From NCBI GenBank assembly GCA_038562555.1, contig JBCFBK010000038.1, forward strand, positions 1-57,392: 57,392 bases of DNA, written 5' to 3'. Below the pieces are notes generated by a model. That model was not told the origin of the DNA. It worked only from the letters and a program-made list of their open reading frames with translations, and searched no databases. The stretch is from JBCFBK01 sp038562555. GTDB lineage: Bacteria > Bacteroidota > Bacteroidia > Bacteroidales > Prolixibacteraceae. Positions within the stretch are counted from its first letter, which is position 1; every line of letters starts with the position of its first letter. Made by a program: the position numbers and the translations under genes. This document shows, in pieces, positions 47,934 to 55,771 of this stretch.

Positions 47934-47970
47934 ATAAAAAAATCTCCTGCCTCAAACCAGACAGGAGATT
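47934..47970 (-). terminator. terminator after rplU-rpmA
   Basis: AATCTCCTG (47941-47949) pairs with CAGGAGATT (47962-47970), extended past one mismatch by CT/AG. On the minus strand a T run follows. Confidence 0.75.
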
Positions 47971-47995
47971 CTCTCAAACTTATCGCAAGATCGTC

Positions 47996-48262
47996 TTAGT
48001 TGACTGAAACCACAGGTTCAACCGACACATACGACCTGTTGTCTTTTTTCTTCCTGAAAACAACAGTTCCATCGACCAGTGCAAATAATGTATGATCTTT
48101 TCCCATACCAACATTATCTCCGGGATGATGGGAAGTTCCACGCTGGCGAATGAGTATGTTGCCAGCTTTGCAGACCTGACCGCCAAATATTTTTACGCCC
48201 AGGCGTTTGCTTTCTGATTCGCGTCCGTTCTTCGAACTACCGACACCTTTCTTATGAGCCAT
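47996..48262 (-). CDS. rpmA: 50S ribosomal protein L27
   Basis: Large-subunit protein near the peptidyl-transferase centre. The 88-residue sequence starts M-A-H-K-K-G-V-G-S-S-K-N-G-R-E-S with the standard N-terminus, so no leader peptide of the Firmicutes type is present. G-x-I-L-I-R-Q-R-G-T near residue 36 and H-T-L-F-A-L near residue 65 are family positions. It follows rplU by 20 bp. Confidence 0.97.
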   Translation of the reverse strand: MAHKKGVGSSKNGRESESKRLGVKIFGGQVCKAGNILIRQRGTSHHPGDNVGMGKDHTLFALVDGTVVFRKKKDNRSYVSVEPVVSVN

Positions 48263-48282
48263 CTTAATTAATGTTTTTAGGG

Positions 48283-48594
48283 TTATCCAACAATTTCTTC
48301 AATCTGAATCTGAGTTAAATACTGGCGGTGCCCGTTTTTCTTCCGGTATCCTTTTCTTCTTTTCTTTTTGAAAACGATCACTTTTTCACCTTTCAGATGC
48401 TCCAGCACTTTCGCTGTGACCTTTGCACCTTCAACAGCCGGCGTACCGATCTGTACAGTGCCCTCATTATCCAGTAAAAGAACTTTTTCAAATTCAATAC
48501 TTCCTCCTTCTTCTGCCTGGAGGCGATGGACATACAATTTTTTGTCTTTTTCGACACGAAATTGTTGCCCTGCAATTTCTACAATAGCGTACAT
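48283..48594 (-). CDS. rplU: 50S ribosomal protein L21
   Basis: Binds 23S rRNA in the large subunit. The 103-residue protein starts M-Y-A-I-V-E-I-A-G-Q-Q-F-R-V and ends with K-K-R-R-K-G-Y-R-K-K-N-G-H-R-Q, both typical. It forms an operon with rpmA, as in most bacteria, between a strong promoter and a terminator. Confidence 0.97.
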   Translation of the reverse strand: MYAIVEIAGQQFRVEKDKKLYVHRLQAEEGGSIEFEKVLLLDNEGTVQIGTPAVEGAKVTAKVLEHLKGEKVIVFKKKRRKGYRKKNGHRQYLTQIQIEEIVG

Positions 48595-48676
48595 AATTAC
48601 CTGTTAATTATTTCATCCGTCAGGCGGGAAATTCGTTTAAATCCTCTTGTTGAGCCTGTTCGAAAACATTGGACTG

Positions 48677-48706
48677 CAAAAGTATACAAATTTAAATGAA
48701 TGCAAA
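48677..48706 (-). promoter_or_regulatory. rplU-rpmA promoter (Bacteroidota type)
   Basis: Minus-strand TTTG (48703-48706) precedes TACTTTTG (48677-48684) by 18 bp. The bases after the -7 box, GCAGTCC, match those at rpmH. The predicted start is near 48670, with a leader of about 76 nt. Confidence 0.7.
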
Positions 48707-48908
48707 AGATTTGTCTTTCTTTTTTTACTTTTATTGCGAAGAGCGGTTTCCGGGTCTTCCGTCTGACTAAACCGGAATGATTTAAAAAGGTTCTAAAAAC
48801 AATTTAGTGTGTGTCTATCTAATTGTGGATGAAAATATTTCTCATAGACGACTAACGTCACGGACCAAGAAAGCAGAGCAAATACCCTGATTTGAGCGAA
48901 ACAATTGT

Positions 48909-48916
48909 TATATTTG
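48909..48916 (+). promoter_or_regulatory. -7 box of the DUF151 nuclease gene
   Basis: TATATTTG is an exact TAnnTTTG match 29 bases before the ATG. A TTTG at 48891-48894 is closer than the usual -33 spacing. Confidence 0.5.
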
Positions 48917-48944
48917 TTCCTCGTACTGCGAGAACCGCATAGCT

Positions 48945-49535
48945 ATGCAGAAAGTAAAATTAAATATCCTGGGATTGTCAGTCAGCCAAACGCAATCCGG
49001 CGCTTATGCCCTGGTCCTGGCTGAAGAAAGCGGCGACCGGCGTATACCTATTATTATAGGTCCGGTGGAAGCGCAGGCTATTGCCATTCAGTTGGAAGGC
49101 CTTAAGCCGCCCCGGCCGCTGACGCATGACCTGTTTAAAAACCTCGCCGTCTCTTTTGACATTAATATCTCTGAAGTTATTATTTATAAGCTGGAAGAAG
49201 GAATATTTTATTCGGAACTGGTTTGTGAACTTGGTTCTCAGGAAACCCGTATCGATTCCAGAACATCCGATGCTGTTGCCCTGGCTTTACGCTTTAAATG
49301 CCCGATATACACCACCGAAGAAATACTGAGTAAAGCCGGCATCGTACTCGATCCCGAGGGCTCGTCACCGGTAGATTTCGAAGAGCCGGCACAGGAAAGC
49401 AGGAAAGTGAATGAGTCTGAATTCGAGAACTATAACGTGAATGAACTGACAAGCATGATGCATGAAGCCATTAATAACGAAAATTACGAACGGGCATCCC
49501 GGATCCGTGACGAAATCAACCGACGAAAAAAATAG
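48945..49535 (+). CDS. bifunctional nuclease family (DUF151) protein with UVR-type tail
   Basis: A 196-residue protein. Residues 1-135 form the DUF151 domain, with R-I-P-I-I-I-G-P-V-E-A-Q-A-I near residue 30, R-P-L-T-H-D-L near residue 56 and D-S-R-T-S-D-A-V-A-L-A near residue 102. Plant members show both DNase and RNase activity. After a Glu-rich linker the tail (about residues 160-196) has L-x-x-M-x-x-x-I-x-x-E-x-Y-E-R-A-S-R-I-R-D-E-I, the UVR pattern found in UvrB and McsA, which mediates protein contacts. I recall this pairing from other Bacteroidota. Its physiological role is not settled. Confidence 0.88.
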   Translation: MQKVKLNILGLSVSQTQSGAYALVLAEESGDRRIPIIIGPVEAQAIAIQLEGLKPPRPLTHDLFKNLAVSFDINISEVIIYKLEEGIFYSELVCELGSQETRIDSRTSDAVALALRFKCPIYTTEEILSKAGIVLDPEGSSPVDFEEPAQESRKVNESEFENYNVNELTSMMHEAINNENYERASRIRDEINRRKK

Positions 49536-49616
49536 ACCCGCTCGCCACGAAATAGTTGCCGGAATGAGCCATATCTTGCCCACAGCAGTTTCGTTCATTA
49601 ACTAACAAGCCCTTCT

Positions 49617-51083
49617 ATGAAATCATTCCTTCGCCGATTCCTCCTGTTGATCATCCTCACCAGTTTAGCTTTCTCACGCTCCCTCGCAGGAGTTCAGCCG
49701 GACTCTTCGAGGCAGTGCGAACCCGTTCAGATTAAAGAAGTAAAACCCGGCCCGTCGAATCTGCTTCTCTCCGCGCCACAGAAATACAGCTTCAGTTTCG
49801 TGACTCTTCTCCGCGGACTGGGTGGAATGCTGGTGCTTGTTGCGTTGGGATTTATTCTGTCGAAGGACCGTAAAAACATTCCGTGGCGAACGGTTGGCGT
49901 GGGATTGCTGTTTCAGGTTTTACTTGCAGCCAGCATACTTTATGTCCCGTTTGTTCGTGCCGTTTTTGAATTATTCGGGCAGATTTTCGTAAAAATCCTC
50001 GATTTTACAAAGGCGGGGAGCGAGTTTTTGTTTGGCGGGCTCGCTGATATAGACAAGTTCGGCTCGATTTTCGCGTTCCAGATCCTGCCCACGATCATTT
50101 TCTTTTCAGCCCTGACCAGCCTGCTTTTTTACTGGGGAATCATTCAAAAAGTGGTTTGGGCACTGGCCTGGGTATTTACGAGACTGTTGAAATTATCAGG
50201 CGCTGAAGCCCTTTCAGTGAGCGGCAACATTTTTCTCGGGCAAACGGAGGCTCCCCTGATGATTAAAGCCTATTTGCCAAAGATGAATCATTCAGAGATC
50301 ATGCTGGTAATGACGGGCGGAATGGCAACTCTGGCCGGCGGCGTTCTGGCCGCCTATATTGCCATGCTCGGAGGAAATGATCCGGCGATGCGTCTTGAGT
50401 TTGCAAAACACCTGCTGGCTGCTTCGGTAATGGCTGCCCCGGGGGCCGTAATATTTTCGAAGATGATGGTCCCTAATCCTGATTCGGTCAATAAAGACGC
50501 CGAAGTCAGCAAAGACCTCATCGGCAGCAATGTTCTTGACGCTATAACGAACGGAACTTCCGAGGGTATAAAACTGGCCGTCAACGTGGCCGGTATGCTG
50601 CTGGCCTTCCTGGCGCTGCTGACCATGTTTAACTTCGGACTGGCCAAACTGGGCGATTGGACCGGACTGAACGAAATGATTATTCAGGGCACTGACGGCC
50701 GCTTTTCGGAATTATCTCTCCAATTTATGCTGGGATATTTATTTGCTCCCGTGATGTGGCTTATCGGGGTGAACGTACAGGACATGATGCTTGTTGGCCG
50801 CCTGTTGGGCGAGAAACTGATCCTTACAGAATTTATCGGGTATATCAGCCTGTCGGAACTAAAAGCTGCCGGTGCCTTTGTTGAATCCAAATCTGTCATC
50901 ATGAGTACGTATATCTTATGCGGATTCGCCAATTTTGCCTCGATCGGTATTCAGATCGGCGGGATCGGAGCGCTGGCGCCCGGTAAAAGGATTACCCTTT
51001 CAAAATACGGCTTGCCTGCGGTGACCGCCGGCACCCTGGCCTCGCTGATGTCGGCCACAATTATTGGCATGATCCTGGGATAG
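49617..51083 (+). CDS. concentrative nucleoside transporter (CNT/NupC family)
   Basis: Imports nucleosides with a cation across the inner membrane. The 488-residue protein contains the CNT core motifs G-Q-T-E-A-P-L near residue 217 (substrate contact) and N-F-A-S-I-G-I-Q-I-G-G near residue 440. It differs from NupC of E. coli in having about 60 extra N-terminal residues. These start with a signal-peptide-like stretch (M-K-S-F-L-R-R-F-L-L-L-I-I-L-T) and continue with a polar region before the first core helix. It precedes thyA and folA in the same direction and probably serves nucleoside salvage with the deoxynucleoside kinase. Confidence 0.9.
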   Translation: MKSFLRRFLLLIILTSLAFSRSLAGVQPDSSRQCEPVQIKEVKPGPSNLLLSAPQKYSFSFVTLLRGLGGMLVLVALGFILSKDRKNIPWRTVGVGLLFQVLLAASILYVPFVRAVFELFGQIFVKILDFTKAGSEFLFGGLADIDKFGSIFAFQILPTIIFFSALTSLLFYWGIIQKVVWALAWVFTRLLKLSGAEALSVSGNIFLGQTEAPLMIKAYLPKMNHSEIMLVMTGGMATLAGGVLAAYIAMLGGNDPAMRLEFAKHLLAASVMAAPGAVIFSKMMVPNPDSVNKDAEVSKDLIGSNVLDAITNGTSEGIKLAVNVAGMLLAFLALLTMFNFGLAKLGDWTGLNEMIIQGTDGRFSELSLQFMLGYLFAPVMWLIGVNVQDMMLVGRLLGEKLILTEFIGYISLSELKAAGAFVESKSVIMSTYILCGFANFASIGIQIGGIGALAPGKRITLSKYGLPAVTAGTLASLMSATIIGMILG

Positions 51084-51189
51084 CCCCCGTCGGCACCGTA
51101 CACAAGTTCATTTCGCGGTTCTTTGGTATTCCACCGAAAAACCTGTAACTTTCGGCGTTAATAAAAACGAAGAACCCGATTTTTTTACC

Positions 51190-51984
51190 ATGAGGCAATA
51201 CCTTGATTTACTGGATCACATCCTGAAAAACGGCGTCGAAAAGAAAGACAGGACCGGGACCGGAACGATCAGTGTTTTTGGACACCAGATGCGTTTCAAC
51301 CTGGAAGAGGGCTTCCCGGTTGTAACCACAAAAAAACTTCACCTCAAGTCAATTATCTATGAACTACTGTGGTTCCTCGCCGGCGACACGAACGTGAAAT
51401 ACCTTCAGAATCACGGAGTACGGATCTGGAACGAATGGGCCGACGAAGACGGAAACCTCGGGCACATTTACGGATACCAGTGGCGCTCATGGCCAACATC
51501 AAACAATGGCCACATCGATCAGATCAGCCAGGTCATCAATGATATTAAAAAGAACCCCGATTCCCGCCGGCTCATCGTCAGTGCCTGGAACGTCGGAGAA
51601 CTTGAGCTGATGAACCTCCCCCCCTGTCATCTCCTGTTTCAGTTTTACGTGGCAAACGGTAAGCTGTCCTGCCAGTTGTATCAGCGGAGTTGTGACGTTT
51701 TTCTTGGCGTTCCGTTCAACATCGCCTCGTACGCCCTGCTGACCATGATGATGGCGCAGGCTACAGGGTTAAAGCCCGGTGACTTTGTCTGGACCGGCGG
51801 CGACGTTCACATCTACCAGAATCATTTGGAACAGGTGAAACTGCAACTAGGCCGGGAACCTAAAAAACTTCCGCAGATGAAGATCAACCCGAAAGTCACC
51901 TCCATCTTTGATTTTAAGTACGAGGACTTTGAGTTGGTCAATTACGACGCTCATCCGCATATCCCGGGGAAAGTAGCCGTGTAA
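51190..51984 (+). CDS. thyA: thymidylate synthase
   Basis: Methylates dUMP to dTMP with methylene-tetrahydrofolate, releasing dihydrofolate. The 264-residue length and motifs match ThyA: R-T-G-T-G-T near residue 21, the catalytic Cys in L-P-P-C-H-L-L-F-Q-F near residue 146, R-S-C-D-V-F-L-G-V-P-F-N near residue 166 and H-I-Y-x-N-H near residue 207. folA follows by about 30 bp, so the enzyme that recycles its product is made alongside it. Confidence 0.97.
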   Translation: MRQYLDLLDHILKNGVEKKDRTGTGTISVFGHQMRFNLEEGFPVVTTKKLHLKSIIYELLWFLAGDTNVKYLQNHGVRIWNEWADEDGNLGHIYGYQWRSWPTSNNGHIDQISQVINDIKKNPDSRRLIVSAWNVGELELMNLPPCHLLFQFYVANGKLSCQLYQRSCDVFLGVPFNIASYALLTMMMAQATGLKPGDFVWTGGDVHIYQNHLEQVKLQLGREPKKLPQMKINPKVTSIFDFKYEDFELVNYDAHPHIPGKVAV

Positions 51985-52030
51985 TAGCAAAGGGCCAATT
52001 TAACAGTTTAACAATTTGACAATTTCCTCC
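51985..52030. repeat. 8-bp repeat tract spanning the start of folA
   Basis: Octads CAATTTAA, CAGTTTAA, CAATTTGA and CAATTTCC follow one another from about 51996 to 52027. The likely TTG start of folA (52016-52018) is inside the third unit. Confidence 0.6.
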
Positions 52031-52516
52031 AACATATCGTTAATTGCAGCGATGGCTTTGAATAAAGCGATCGGAAAAAACAACGACCTGCTGTTTCATC
52101 TGACAGGTGATCTGAAACGGTTCAAAGCCATAACGAGCGGGCATACCATCATTATGGGCCGGAAAACACTGTTGTCATTGCCCAAATGGCCGCTGTCAAA
52201 CCGCCGCCATATTGTTCTTACCGGAGATCCCGGCGCCCGGTTTGGCGGTTGCGAAACCGCATCATCGGTTAAAGAAGTGTTTCAAATGATAACGGGAGAT
52301 GAAGAAGCGTTTGTCATTGGAGGCGGTTCAGTTTACCACCAGTTTTATCCCCTGGCAGAAAAACTCTATTTAACCCTTGTCCATCAGGATTTTGAAGCCG
52401 ACACATTTTTTACCGACATGGATTTTTCAGACTGGGAGCAGATAAGCCGGGAAGACCATTACGACGAAAAAAGCGGTCTTGACTATTCCTACATTGATCT
52501 GATCAGGAAAGTCTGA
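52016..52516 (+). CDS. folA: dihydrofolate reductase
   Basis: Reduces dihydrofolate to tetrahydrofolate with NADPH. The 166-residue frame has I-S-L-I-A-A-M-A-L-N-K-A-I-G near its start, the conserved first strand, followed by L-L-F-H-L-T-G-D-L-K-R-F-K, M-G-R-K-T near residue 44 and V-I-G-G-G-S-V-Y near residue 104. The only in-frame ATG (52052) would remove the first strand, so the start must lie upstream. TTG at 52016 is the best candidate and sits in an 8-bp repeat without a Shine-Dalgarno sequence. The usual D/E in the active-site helix is present in the G-D-L-K-R segment. Confidence 0.9.
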   Translation: MTISSNISLIAAMALNKAIGKNNDLLFHLTGDLKRFKAITSGHTIIMGRKTLLSLPKWPLSNRRHIVLTGDPGARFGGCETASSVKEVFQMITGDEEAFVIGGGSVYHQFYPLAEKLYLTLVHQDFEADTFFTDMDFSDWEQISREDHYDEKSGLDYSYIDLIRKV

Positions 52517-52539
52517 AACTGCGCATCGTCCACGGCGCG

Positions 52540-52605
52540 TGGGGCATAGAAAAACCGGAACAGAAAACAGGGTCTTGTGTCTTACGACTTTCTCACTGCT
52601 AACTG
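52540..52605. repeat. intergenic heptad repeat tract between folA and ppa
   Basis: In sevens from about 52548: AACCGGA, ACAGAAA, ACAGGGT, CTTGTGT, CTTACGA, CTTTCTC, ACTGCTA, ACTGCTA, ATAAAGC. CTTACGACT is at 52581-52589. The flanking genes are convergent. Confidence 0.6.
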
Positions 52606-53271
52606 CTAATAAAGCAATTTTCCCAGATTTTCGAAGCGGTTTTGATAATCAAGCATCGATCGCCGGATTACTTCATAGGCCTCTTCAACCCCATAGGTAT
52701 GCGTAATTTCAGTATCTTTGTCTTTACCGGGCATATCCTTGTAAGTTAAGAAATAATGCTTTAACCGTTCCACAACAAACGAGGGCAGGTCGTCCACATC
52801 ACGATATCCCTCATAAACCACATCGTTATCCAGCACAGCGATGATCTTATCGTCGGCCTCGTTCCCGTCAATCATCCGGAAACCGCCAATTGGGAGCGCA
52901 TGGACGATGATATCGCCATGGGTAATATCCTTTTCCGTCAGCACGCAGATATCAATCGGGTCGCCATCGCCCCGGATGTCGACTTTTCCGGTCTTCTCCA
53001 TACAATATTCGCCCACCAGTTTTCCACAAAAGGTCTGCGGGATAAAACCATAAAGGGCCGGAATGACGTTCGAATATTTTTGCGGACGGTCCAAAAATAA
53101 ATATCCGCTATCCTTATCGATTTCGTACTTCACTGTGTCGGTGGGAACCACTTCAATAAATGCCGTTACTTTTGCGGGCGCTTCATTGCCGATGGCTATT
53201 CCGTGCCAGGGGTGCGATTTGTAACGCAGCCCCATTAAGCGTCCAATGGGGTCAGAGAGTCTGTCTACCAT
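52606..53271 (-). CDS. ppa: inorganic pyrophosphatase (family I)
   Basis: Hydrolyses pyrophosphate, pulling biosynthetic reactions forward. The 221-residue protein is longer than the E. coli enzyme (176). The metal-binding signature reads D-G-D-P-I-D-I-C-V-L near residue 101. K-Y-E-I-D-K-D-S-G near residue 48 and Y-G-F-I-P-Q-T near residue 72 are also family positions. The extra N-terminal region (R-L-M-G-L-R-Y-K-S-H-P-W-H-G-I) resembles the form I recall from Bacteroidota. A 16-bp palindrome lies upstream. Confidence 0.93.
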   Translation of the reverse strand: MVDRLSDPIGRLMGLRYKSHPWHGIAIGNEAPAKVTAFIEVVPTDTVKYEIDKDSGYLFLDRPQKYSNVIPALYGFIPQTFCGKLVGEYCMEKTGKVDIRGDGDPIDICVLTEKDITHGDIIVHALPIGGFRMIDGNEADDKIIAVLDNDVVYEGYRDVDDLPSFVVERLKHYFLTYKDMPGKDKDTEITHTYGVEEAYEVIRRSMLDYQNRFENLGKLLY

Positions 53272-53310
53272 GCTATTTTTTTTAAAACATAATGGAATAA
53301 CCGGATATGA

Positions 53311-53326
53311 ACAGAAATGTTTCTGT
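53311..53326. promoter_or_regulatory. palindrome upstream of ppa
   Basis: ACAGAAA and TTTCTGT face each other across two bases, 40 bases before the ppa ATG. It could be an operator or a small hairpin in the ppa leader. No known regulator site is recognised. Confidence 0.35.
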
Positions 53327-53373
53327 CAGTCACTTAAATTTAACGCAATAATAGAAAATTTATGGTTTTCGTA

Positions 53374-55749
53374 CTATCGGTCAAAAATCACGGTCCCCTG
53401 GTGTTGGGCAACCACGAAGACCGGCTTTACAAGTTGGTTCCCCCTATTGTCAACAAGGGTGATCAGATGTTTGCCCGGTTGAAGCTCAACCGCCATCTGA
53501 TGGGATACTGTCGTTTGCCCCAGGTAGCGATCGTCCAGGTGCCAGTAGATTTCGGAGACAGGCGAGGAATGCGCTGCTTCCAGAATGACACGTCCCGTCG
53601 AGCCGTCGAGCGGTACAGGAACGAAGATCCGGTTATTCTCGCGGGGGTAGATCATTTCCATGACCGGTAAGTCGAAAGCACCGGCACAATCGGGATGCAG
53701 CGGAGGCAGGGACCGGTAGAAAGGATTTTGCTTTTTATAATACCATTCCATGACCGGGGGCAACACAAACCAGGGCTGGTGGATCATCTCCGCCGGAGAA
53801 ACACAGCCGGAAACTGCCTGCCACTTGCCGGTCCTGTCAAGATGAACCAGGTGGTGATACGGACAGGCTTCTGTATTCAACCCCTTTTTCATGACCAGAA
53901 CAGTATCAGCTCTGCAACACCACTGCCCCATCCGGCAGCCGCTCTCCAGGCAAACCGGAATCGCCTTCATTTGATCGACCGGAGCGGTATACCACTTTCC
54001 GGCCGGCAGCAAGCCAAAGGTATCAAACAATAGCGGAGCGGCAGCGGCAGTACCGGTCAGTCCCGGCCTTCCTTCACCATCAGCATTTCCACACCAGACG
54101 GCTACCACAAACTCCCGGCTTAGTCCAACTGCCCAGGCATCCCTGAATCCAAAACTGGTACCGGTTTTCCACGCAACCTGTCGGGACGAGGAGAACGATT
54201 CCCAGCCCGACTCCTCATCCGGGCGGTTTACCTTTAGCAAGGCTTCGAGGGTGAGCCATGCAGCCCCGGCAGATATTGGAGGAACTGCTGACACTTTCTT
54301 TGGAAAGTCTGTGACCCGGTATACCGGATCTCTGAAGTCATCTTTCCAGGCAACACCGTCCTCCTGCTCGTCATGCAGGAGTATCCTCCCCAACGAAGCA
54401 TAGGCGCCGGCCAGATTCCAGAGATTTACCTCTGCACCACCCAAGATAAGTGATAATCCGTAATGAGAAGAGGGCTTATTCAACGTTGAAAAACCCAGTT
54501 TTTTCAGAAGACTGCAAAAACGGTCATATCCGTAATCACGCAGCATTCTCACTGCGGGAATATTCAGTGACTGTGACAGCGCCATTGAAGCCGGTACCGC
54601 TCCTGCAAACCCCAGATTAAAATTTTGGGGGCTGAATCCTGCAATCTGAGTAGGAATATCGGGGATAAGCGTATTGGGCAAAATAAGGCCGTCGTCCTGC
54701 ATCGCTGCATAAAGGAATGGCTTCAGAATGCTGCCCGAACTTCGTGCTGAGCGGATAATATCAACAGCCTCACCATGTCTGCCATCCGCCAGATCAGGCG
54801 AATTACCCACATAGGCCAGCACCTCCCCTTTCTCCACATTCATCACAAGTACAGCAGCATTATGGATCTCACTGGCCTTTAGCCTGATCAGGTGGCGCCT
54901 GATAAGATCATTCAGGTGCGTCTGGAGTCCGCTGTTCAGAGTCGTGGTGATGCGCTCGCCCCGATGTTCCTGTATGACCCGCCCGAGCAGGTGCGGGGCC
55001 AGGCGGGGAACCGGGTATATTTTTCCGGGCAGGGGTTCCAGCCTGGCCAGTTCATTGGTTTCTCCGTCGATGATCCCTGCTTTTTCAAGCCGATTGAGCA
55101 GCCGGTTACGCTTCTCCAGAAGCAAATCGTTTTTTTTACCTGGATAGATCAGGGAAGGAGCGTTGGGCAACACAGCCAGGGTGGCCGATTCGGCCCAGGA
55201 CAACTCGTCGGCAGTCCGCCCGTAATAACGCCACGCGGCAGCATCCAGTCCAACCACATTGCTGCCAAAAGGAGCATGCGAAGCATACAATACCAACAGT
55301 TCCTCCTTGGTATACGACAACTCAGCCCGGACGGCCAATGACATTTCCAGAATTTTTTGCCATAGTGTCCGGGGCTTCCCCTTTCTTGAAAGCCGGATCA
55401 ACTGCATGGTGAGCGTGCTCCCGCCACTTACCACTTCTTTCTTTTCGATATTCTGCACCAGCGCCCGTCCCAGTGAAAAAGGATTCACTCCCGGATGCCG
55501 GTAAAAATACCTGTCCTCGAAGGCCAGCACGCAGGCTTTAAATTTCTCAGGAACCAACCCGGCCTCCGGGAATCGCCATTGCCCGTCGCCGGCTATATGC
55601 GCCCCCAGCAACGTCCCGTCCCTGCTTTCGATCACAGTCGATGTCGGATCGGAAAACAGCGGATCCGGCAAGCTAAACCACCAAATGATGAATGACGTGA
55701 TTATTACACCTGTTACCGCTATCTGTTTCGTTTTGCTCTTTTTTTTCAT
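53374..55749 (-). CDS. pbpC: penicillin-binding protein 1C
   Basis: Bifunctional peptidoglycan enzyme of the periplasm. The 791-residue protein has one N-terminal membrane anchor (about residues 9-26) and a GT51 glycosyltransferase domain with E-D-R-Y-F-Y-R-H-P-G near residue 76 and G-G-S-T-L-T-M-Q-L-I-R near residue 108. The transpeptidase domain carries S-I-L-K (S-x-x-K, near residue 337), S-Q-S-L-N and the W-K-T-G-T box near residue 530. The C-terminal BiPBP-C domain covers about the last 90 residues. Next to an alpha-2-macroglobulin gene, as in E. coli pbpC-yfhM. Confidence 0.94.
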   Translation of the reverse strand: MKKKSKTKQIAVTGVIITSFIIWWFSLPDPLFSDPTSTVIESRDGTLLGAHIAGDGQWRFPEAGLVPEKFKACVLAFEDRYFYRHPGVNPFSLGRALVQNIEKKEVVSGGSTLTMQLIRLSRKGKPRTLWQKILEMSLAVRAELSYTKEELLVLYASHAPFGSNVVGLDAAAWRYYGRTADELSWAESATLAVLPNAPSLIYPGKKNDLLLEKRNRLLNRLEKAGIIDGETNELARLEPLPGKIYPVPRLAPHLLGRVIQEHRGERITTTLNSGLQTHLNDLIRRHLIRLKASEIHNAAVLVMNVEKGEVLAYVGNSPDLADGRHGEAVDIIRSARSSGSILKPFLYAAMQDDGLILPNTLIPDIPTQIAGFSPQNFNLGFAGAVPASMALSQSLNIPAVRMLRDYGYDRFCSLLKKLGFSTLNKPSSHYGLSLILGGAEVNLWNLAGAYASLGRILLHDEQEDGVAWKDDFRDPVYRVTDFPKKVSAVPPISAGAAWLTLEALLKVNRPDEESGWESFSSSRQVAWKTGTSFGFRDAWAVGLSREFVVAVWCGNADGEGRPGLTGTAAAAPLLFDTFGLLPAGKWYTAPVDQMKAIPVCLESGCRMGQWCCRADTVLVMKKGLNTEACPYHHLVHLDRTGKWQAVSGCVSPAEMIHQPWFVLPPVMEWYYKKQNPFYRSLPPLHPDCAGAFDLPVMEMIYPRENNRIFVPVPLDGSTGRVILEAAHSSPVSEIYWHLDDRYLGQTTVSHQMAVELQPGKHLITLVDNRGNQLVKPVFVVAQHQGTVIFDR

Positions 55750-55771
55750 AGATTAGCCGCAAACTGCACCG

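Larger units (their letters stand above)
48595..48944. other. divergent gap between rplU and the DUF151 nuclease gene
   Basis: 350 bp without a gene. It holds the rplU promoter (48677-48706), the -7 box of the nuclease gene (48909-48916), and a stretch near 48745-48780 with TTTCCGG and TCTTCCG words related to the intergenic heptads. The rplU leader contains CAGGC and GCCTG blocks that can pair, but I cannot assign a known ribosomal-protein leader. Confidence 0.5.
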
